A DNA stretch of 64,000 nucleotides. Source: Runella sp. CRIBMP (lineage in GTDB: Bacteria > Bacteroidota > Bacteroidia > Cytophagales > Spirosomataceae). The notes below the pieces were generated by a model that was not told where the DNA came from, made no database searches, and saw only the letters and a list, made by a program, of their open reading frames with translations. The position numbers and the translations under genes were made by a program. The stretch is from positions 310,001-374,000 of the forward strand of contig NZ_JAAAKZ010000003.1 in the NCBI RefSeq assembly GCF_009905605.1, given 5' to 3'. How positions within the stretch are numbered: position 1 is the first letter of the stretch; the number at the start of each line of letters is the position of its first letter. Shown in pieces: positions 58,833 to 64,000 of this stretch.

Positions 58833-61800
58833 CTACTGTATTTTTAAGATTTTTCGTCGGGCCATCTGACCATCTCGCTCGGCATTTAGGAAGTACATGC
58901 CGGGGGCTAGGCTGCTGAAATCCAGCTCATCTTTGTTTGACGTGGTTTGTTGACGTAATATAATTCGTCCTAAGCCATCAGTTACGGTCATCGAAACCGT
59001 CTTGCCCGTGGTACCGTCGATTTCGATGGTACAGCGAGCCTGAACTGGAACTGGATACACTTTAATCCACTCACTGCTGAGGGCAGGCTCTACGCCCAAT
59101 ACGGGGTCTACGATGAGCACAAACCGAGAGGTAGCAGGTCCGTTTCCGCAACCATTGCTGATGGATACCACGCTGTAAGTATTGGTTTTGCCGGGTCTGA
59201 CGGTAAATTCATACGGTGTAGCAGATGTTGAGAAAGTAGTGTCTTTTGTTGAAAGACTATCCCGATACGTAATGTTCCAAGGAGTTTCACCTGTGAAGGC
59301 AATGGCCAGTTTAGCACTCTCATTTTCATAGATTCTGGTCGGCCCTGAAATGGTAGCGGTCGGCAATTCCCGTACATTGATTTGAACAGGACTTAGTTTT
59401 CCTTTTATCGTAAAATTATTTCCTGCTACCGAAGCTAGACCCACAATTCTCAAATAGTAAGTGCCGCCTGAAGTAGCATTTGGAATGGTAGCTCTAACGG
59501 GACTATTGTTTCCTTCCGTCGGAATGGTTTGGAAACTAGCATCATCCATGGTTTTGGAAATCTGTACCCTAAATTGGGTACTAGATGGGAAAAAGTCGGA
59601 TGAAAAGTAAGGAATCGTGAATGTTTGGCTAGCGCAAATGGTGGTAGCACTTGGATTCCCAACATCAATGGTGGCAATTTTTACCTGCACAGAAGCACTT
59701 CCTGCGGGGGTTCCTTCCCCACAATTATTGGTAATTTTTGTAACGTTATAAATGGTTGATTCAAGGGGGTAAACTTGAATCGTTACGGGATTCTGGGGGG
59801 TTGTGAATGTTGAGCCGTTGGAAAGCGTATACGTCCAAGGGCCTTGTCCCGTAAAAGCAATGGTTAAATTGCTAGGTTCTCCTTGTGTAATGGAGCCACC
59901 TCCCGTAAGGGTAGCACTAGGAAGCGGTTGAATCACCACGGTAATTTCTGCCCTTGGGCTTTCGCAACCATTTGAACCAGTTTGAGTTACATAAAACTGG
60001 TAGGTGCCGGGCGTTTGAGTGGGAGGGATGTTAGGGGTATCTTGTGGGTTACCGCCTGTTTTGTTGGTATTGTACCATTTTAATCTTTCTCCCGTTGCCT
60101 GAAGTGGCTGAGGCGTAGAATTTTGGCAACTTACTACTGGAATAGTACTCACAGTGGGTAGCGGAGTGGTACGAACGTTGACTTTGATTTCAGTACGTCC
60201 GCCTCGGCAGCCGTCTCGTACTTGCAATACGGCAAACGTTCCAACAAATCCTGCCTCGGTTGTAATCACGGGTGCATTGCCCGTTTCGTTGCTGTTGGGT
60301 AAAATCCACACCAAATTTTGTCCAGTACCTTGCAATTTAGCATCTAACTGAACCGATGGATCAAATTGGCAAAGTATATATTCTTGTTTTGATACATTCG
60401 GAAAAGGAGGCAGTGGTTTTACAGTTACCTTCACTTCTGTTCGAGGACTTTCACAGCCAAACGAATTGGTTTGAGTAACAAAATAACTGGTAAAGGTGGA
60501 GCTATCAGTTGAGTTGTTGGTTGAAGGAGTCGGGGCAAGACCTGAACCTGTTCCCCCTGACAATCGGTCATACCATCTTAGATTGTCACCATTGGCGGAG
60601 AGCTGTTGCGCAATGGCGGTAGCACAGTAAGTAGGAGAGTTCGCACTTGGATTACCTGGTGTTGGAACGACCGAGATCACCAACCGCCCCCGGGGGCTTT
60701 CACAGTTGAAACTATTGGTTTGTGAAACGTAAAAACTCGTTTGACCTGGTGAAGTCGTAGAGGGCGTTGGGGCTGTGGTGGTGGAAGTCCCACCCGATTC
60801 GCTAGTGCCGTACCATTTCAGGGTGTTATTTCCATCTGGAGTAGCGTTTAAAGCAACTGCGGTAGCATTTTGACAGTACTGAACGGAAGTTACGCTGGGC
60901 CGGCTGGGCGTGGGATTGATGGTAACCGTAATTTGCGCGCGCGGGCCTTCACAGTTAAATCCATTGGTTTGACTTACGTAATAATTAATTGCCCCTGCAT
61001 TAGCGGTATTGGGGGTTGGCGCTGTTGTAGTGGCTGTTCCACCCGTGGCAACTGTATACCACTTGAGGCTATTTCCAGTGGCAGTTAGTGGGCTGGCTCC
61101 GTAAGTTTGGCAATAAACTGGGTTAGTGGCGGTAGGAGCCAATGGCAATGGATTGGTAATTACGGCAATTTGCGCACGAGGGCTCTCACACCCTGCAAAA
61201 CCTGAAACAGCATATAGTGTTTGAGAAACGTAAAAATTAGTTGTATTAACAGTGCTAGTTGATGGCGTAGGGGCTGTTCCGCTGGCCGAACCGCCCGATG
61301 CGGCTGTGTACCAGTTTACGGTGGCACCCGAACCCGTATTGGCGGTTAAAGCCACGGCGGGGGCATTTTGACAATAAGAAACTGGAGAACTAACGCCCGG
61401 GGTGGGTGTTACATAAACCGTGGTGGTGATTTGAACTTTGGGACTTTCGCAGTTGGCGGGTGAGCCTGAAATTTGCGAAACATTATAAGTCGTAACCGCA
61501 GTACTTCCTACGTTGGTGGAAGGTGTGGGTGCGGTTGTTCCGATAAAGGTAGCTCCATTGTACCAGCGAAGCGTATTGCCGCTGCTCGCCGTCGCCGCCA
61601 GAGGGGTTGCGGAAGCATCTTTACAGTAAAGTACGGTGTTTGTTGCCACAGATGGTGCTGCGGGGATGGCATTGATAACCACACTAATGGGAGCCCGTGA
61701 GCTTTCACAGGTATTGCTTATTTGACTAACATAATAGGTCGTCGTGCCGACACTTCCAGTTGAGGGTGTTGGGGCGCTCGGGCTTGATGAGCCTCCCGAA

Positions 61801-63272
61801 GCGTTTGTCCCCCACCAGAGCAAGTTGGCCCCGCCAGAAGCAGTAGCAGATAGCGGGCCTGCTCCTGCGTTAAGACATAAATTAACGGGTGAAGTGACCG
61901 ACGGAGCGTTGGGGACAGCGTTTACTTGTACAATAACGCCCGTCCGAGGAATGCTTTCACAACCCGTTGTATTATTCTTTTGAGTAACATAATACGTTGT
62001 CTGGCCTGTTGAGGAAGTACTCGGAACGGTTGCCGTAGTTGAACTGCTTCCTCCCGAAGACAATGTTCCGTACCAAAGTAATGAATTCCCGCCCGAAGCG
62101 TTTACGTAATTGCCCAATGATGTGGCGGTTCTGTTTTGACATTCATTAATCGGTAATCCTACCGAAATAGAAGGAGGAGCGGTGTAATTGACCGTAACCG
62201 TCACTTTGGTACGTGGCACAAACTCGCACCCAAACGAAGTGGCTTGCGTTACATAATATTCCGTAACCGTAGTGCTGTTGACGTTGGTATTGGGAGTGGG
62301 AGCCCCGCCAAGCTGGGTTGAATTGTTGCTTGCGTACCATCTTATGGTATTGCCCGAGGTAGGGGTCGCACTTAATGCAGAACCAGACTGTCCTTGGCAA
62401 TAAACAACGTTTGTGTTGGTGGCAGGGGCGGTTGCAGCCCGTTGATTTATGTTAACAGTGATGGTGGTGCGGTTACTTTCGCAACCATTTACCGTTTGAC
62501 TCACGTAATAAAGTTGCGTTCCTGCTCCACCTGTATTGGGCGTGGGAGCGGTCGTATTTCCCGTACCACCCGACGAAGTGGTGTACCACTTCAAATTACT
62601 ACCGTTTGCCGAAAGTGGCCCTGGCGAATCTCCCTGACAATAGTTGAGAGTACTTTGCGCAACGGTTGGGGGAGCGGTAAAAATGACATTGACGGTAATT
62701 TGGGTGCGGTTGCTTTCACAACCATTGACGGTTTGACTCACGTAATAAAACTGCGTTCCTGCACTACCCGTATTTGGAGTGGGGGCGGTCGTATTTCCTG
62801 TTCCTCCCGAAGCAACGGTGTACCACTTTAGGTTACTGCCAGTAGCGCTTAACTGCGAGGCGGTAGCTCCCACGCAATAATTGACCGTAGTGGAGGGAAC
62901 CGTAGGGTTAGAAGGTGGGTTACCTATCTGCAATGTTTGGGCGCTAGCAGCCGACGTGACCATCCCCGAAATTACCCGAACTTTAAATCCGTTGCCCGTA
63001 ATGTTGGGGAGGGTCGCTGATACAGGACTGCTTGTGCCAGTACCTATGTTTGTTGGAGAAGCAAAACTTCCCGCCGAGTTAGATAGCTGTACCGTAAAGG
63101 TAGTAAGTGCGCTAGTAAACGCTACTCTGATGCTTGCACCGGTACAAAAATCAGACGTTGGTACGCCTGATGTATTATTCACGGTTACGGCCGTAATCTG
63201 CGCTACACCTGTAATTGCTAACCCACAAACCAGTAAAGTTGCGTAGCTAAGAATAAGTAGTTTTTTTAACAT
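58833..63272 (-). CDS. Giant T9SS-secreted protein with about twelve Ig-like repeats
   Basis: 1479 residues. Signal peptide about 1-25 (TGVAQ). After an N-terminal domain there are about 12 tandem Ig-like repeats of 75-95 residues. The shared pattern is YCQ..A..L.A...LKWY..S.GGT..TTAPTPST...GTT.YYVSQT...GCESPR..I.V.V, and the two cysteines of most repeats can form one disulfide each. Two or three more divergent beta-domains follow (GPWTYTLSNGSTFT, GETPWNITYRDSLSTKD). The end KVYPVPVQARCTIEI...DGLGRIIL...SSLAPGMYFLNAERDGQMARRKILKIQ is a type A T9SS C-terminal sorting domain. Likely a secreted or surface adhesin; no enzyme domain was seen. Confidence 0.9.
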   Translation of the reverse strand: MLKKLLILSYATLLVCGLAITGVAQITAVTVNNTSGVPTSDFCTGASIRVAFTSALTTFTVQLSNSAGSFASPTNIGTGTSSPVSATLPNITGNGFKVRVISGMVTSAASAQTLQIGNPPSNPTVPSTTVNYCVGATASQLSATGSNLKWYTVASGGTGNTTAPTPNTGSAGTQFYYVSQTVNGCESNRTQITVNVIFTAPPTVAQSTLNYCQGDSPGPLSANGSNLKWYTTSSGGTGNTTAPTPNTGGAGTQLYYVSQTVNGCESNRTTITVNINQRAATAPATNTNVVYCQGQSGSALSATPTSGNTIRWYASNNSTQLGGAPTPNTNVNSTTVTEYYVTQATSFGCEFVPRTKVTVTVNYTAPPSISVGLPINECQNRTATSLGNYVNASGGNSLLWYGTLSSGGSSSTTATVPSTSSTGQTTYYVTQKNNTTGCESIPRTGVIVQVNAVPNAPSVTSPVNLCLNAGAGPLSATASGGANLLWWGTNASGGSSSPSAPTPSTGSVGTTTYYVSQISNTCESSRAPISVVINAIPAAPSVATNTVLYCKDASATPLAATASSGNTLRWYNGATFIGTTAPTPSTNVGSTAVTTYNVSQISGSPANCESPKVQITTTVYVTPTPGVSSPVSYCQNAPAVALTANTGSGATVNWYTAASGGSASGTAPTPSTSTVNTTNFYVSQTLYAVSGFAGCESPRAQIAVITNPLPLAPTATNPVYCQTYGASPLTATGNSLKWYTVATGGTATTTAPTPNTANAGAINYYVSQTNGFNCEGPRAQITVTINPTPSRPSVTSVQYCQNATAVALNATPDGNNTLKWYGTSESGGTSTTTAPTPSTTSPGQTSFYVSQTNSFNCESPRGRLVISVVPTPGNPSANSPTYCATAIAQQLSANGDNLRWYDRLSGGTGSGLAPTPSTNNSTDSSTFTSYFVTQTNSFGCESPRTEVKVTVKPLPPFPNVSKQEYILCQFDPSVQLDAKLQGTGQNLVWILPNSNETGNAPVITTEAGFVGTFAVLQVRDGCRGGRTEIKVNVRTTPLPTVSTIPVVSCQNSTPQPLQATGERLKWYNTNKTGGNPQDTPNIPPTQTPGTYQFYVTQTGSNGCESPRAEITVVIQPLPSATLTGGGSITQGEPSNLTIAFTGQGPWTYTLSNGSTFTTPQNPVTIQVYPLESTIYNVTKITNNCGEGTPAGSASVQVKIATIDVGNPSATTICASQTFTIPYFSSDFFPSSTQFRVQISKTMDDASFQTIPTEGNNSPVRATIPNATSGGTYYLRIVGLASVAGNNFTIKGKLSPVQINVRELPTATISGPTRIYENESAKLAIAFTGETPWNITYRDSLSTKDTTFSTSATPYEFTVRPGKTNTYSVVSISNGCGNGPATSRFVLIVDPVLGVEPALSSEWIKVYPVPVQARCTIEIDGTTGKTVSMTVTDGLGRIILRQQTTSNKDELDFSSLAPGMYFLNAERDGQMARRKILKIQ

Positions 63273-63359
63273 AACTTAAATTAGAAATAGGTTTTTTTTG
63301 TAAAAAACGCTTAAAATTAGTGCTTTATTGAAAACAGTCCTCTTTTCTGACCACAAGAT

Positions 63360-64000
63360 TTATTTTCCGGTAATATCCATGGACTGATAAACATACTCGT
63401 GAATCCGTCGCCGAATCTTCTGCCGATTGATTTCATTGTTCTCGGCATTGGGGTGAACACGGTTGGAAAGAAACACAAAAACGAGGTCGTATTTAGGGTC
63501 TGCCCACACCATTGTGCCTGTAAAACCCGAATGGCCAAACGAGGTAGCGGAGGCCGAAGGAGCTACATAATTACTTTCTCCTTTGGTAGGAGCTTTGTCC
63601 CAGCCAAGACCCCGGTGGTGCGCCGTATCATACATTTTTGCGAATAATGGAACCGTTGCATCCTGAAAATAACGCCGGTCGCCGTAGAGCCCTTTTTGTA
63701 AATTCATCTGCATCAAAATCGCTAAATCATAGGCAGTGCTAAACAAACCCGCATGACCTGCCACGCCGCCATAGACCGCCGCCATCTGGTCATGTACCGT
63801 ACCGCGCAAGAGCTGGTTGCGGTACGAAAAATCGCTTTCGGTAGGGGCGATTTGCGTTTCTGGAAAGCGTTCTAACGATTTAAAGCCAGTTTGCATCATG
63901 CCAAGAGGTTCGTAAAAATTTTGCTGCAAAAACTCGTCAAGTGGTTGATTGGTGACACGTTCGACGATTTTCTGTAACATTAAAATGCCTAAATCACTGT
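63360..64000 (-). CDS. Beta-lactamase-family serine hydrolase, C-terminal part only
   Basis: At least 213 residues; the frame is open to the window edge, reading ...SDLGILMLQKIVERVTNQPLDEFL, so the N-terminus is missing. YSDLG/SDLG (the YxN-type element) and HSGFTGTMVWADP (KTG-equivalent HSGF) belong to the class C beta-lactamase/PBP4* family. The tail FVFLSNRVHPNAENNEINR is like that of Bacteroidota proteins in which a GH3 beta-N-acetylglucosaminidase is fused to a beta-lactamase domain. Whether this gene is such a fusion cannot be seen. The SxxK nucleophile would also be outside the window. Confidence 0.8.
   Translation of the reverse strand, partial: SDLGILMLQKIVERVTNQPLDEFLQQNFYEPLGMMQTGFKSLERFPETQIAPTESDFSYRNQLLRGTVHDQMAAVYGGVAGHAGLFSTAYDLAILMQMNLQKGLYGDRRYFQDATVPLFAKMYDTAHHRGLGWDKAPTKGESNYVAPSASATSFGHSGFTGTMVWADPKYDLVFVFLSNRVHPNAENNEINRQKIRRRIHEYVYQSMDITGK

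Noticed and set aside
59108-62831. Long frames on both strands inside the repeat protein gene
   Set aside because: They follow the repeat period of the real gene and show no signals, motifs or leaders; they are shadows.
1-64000. tRNA genes, CRISPR arrays, insertion sequences, prophage or replication origin
   Set aside because: None was recognised on reading both strands; no cloverleaf sequence, spaced direct repeats, transposase or integrase was seen. A tRNAscan or CRISPR search would be decisive.

Overview
The window looks like a chromosomal segment from a Bacteroidota bacterium of the order Cytophagales, probably near Runella, Dyadobacter or Spirosoma. That placement is inference. It rests on a type IX secretion C-terminal sorting domain, an OMP_b-brl_3 outer-membrane barrel, a DUF4249 lipoprotein, AT-rich leaders without clear Shine-Dalgarno sequences, and TTGG-N19/20-TAnnTTTG promoters upstream of clpX and a cupin gene. 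No tRNA, rRNA, CRISPR array, insertion sequence or phage was recognised.

Layout. 1-2.3 kb: end of an outer-membrane barrel protein and a LolA-like secreted protein. 2.4-7 kb: small periplasmic protein, DUF4249 lipoprotein, cupin, orphan LytS-type kinase, methyltransferase. 7-33 kb: eight large FtsX/MacB-type permeases on the minus strand, two PadR regulators, one ABC ATPase and one MacA/HlyD-type adaptor, interrupted only by a secreted sugar isomerase-like protein and an S74-domain protein. 33.5-36.2 kb: divergent NtrC-type response regulator and its histidine kinase. 36.2-50.9 kb: mostly housekeeping genes (DUF952, TerC, metallopeptidase-like lipoprotein, hydrolase, clpX, superoxide dismutase, tadA, acyl carrier protein, glgB, pnuC-nadR, thiL, msrA). 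51.2-53.2 kb: a second ABC ATPase with a TolC-type channel. 53.4-64 kb: lgt, a lipoprotein, kynureninase, thioredoxin-like protein, a PA14-like secreted protein, a 1479-residue repeat protein with a T9SS tail, and the end of a beta-lactamase-family protein.

The most notable signal is regulatory. Six intergenic regions, all next to the ABC-export or two-component genes, carry paired dyads TTGTCC-N6-GGACAA whose centres are 20-21 bp apart. Each pair lies about 50-75 bp upstream of a sigma-54-like -24/-12 element (TGGCA-N6-TTGC). One pair sits between two divergent promoters, serving the adaptor operon and the response regulator. Together they suggest a sigma-54 regulon, controlled by the local NtrC-type regulator and kinase, that covers adaptor, ATPases, permeases, TolC channel, PadR proteins and the regulator itself. 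The kinase has two membrane helices joined by about four residues, so it may sense through a transporter instead of a periplasmic domain. The substrate is not visible from sequence; antimicrobial peptide, lipid or lipoprotein export and envelope-stress response are the natural candidates.
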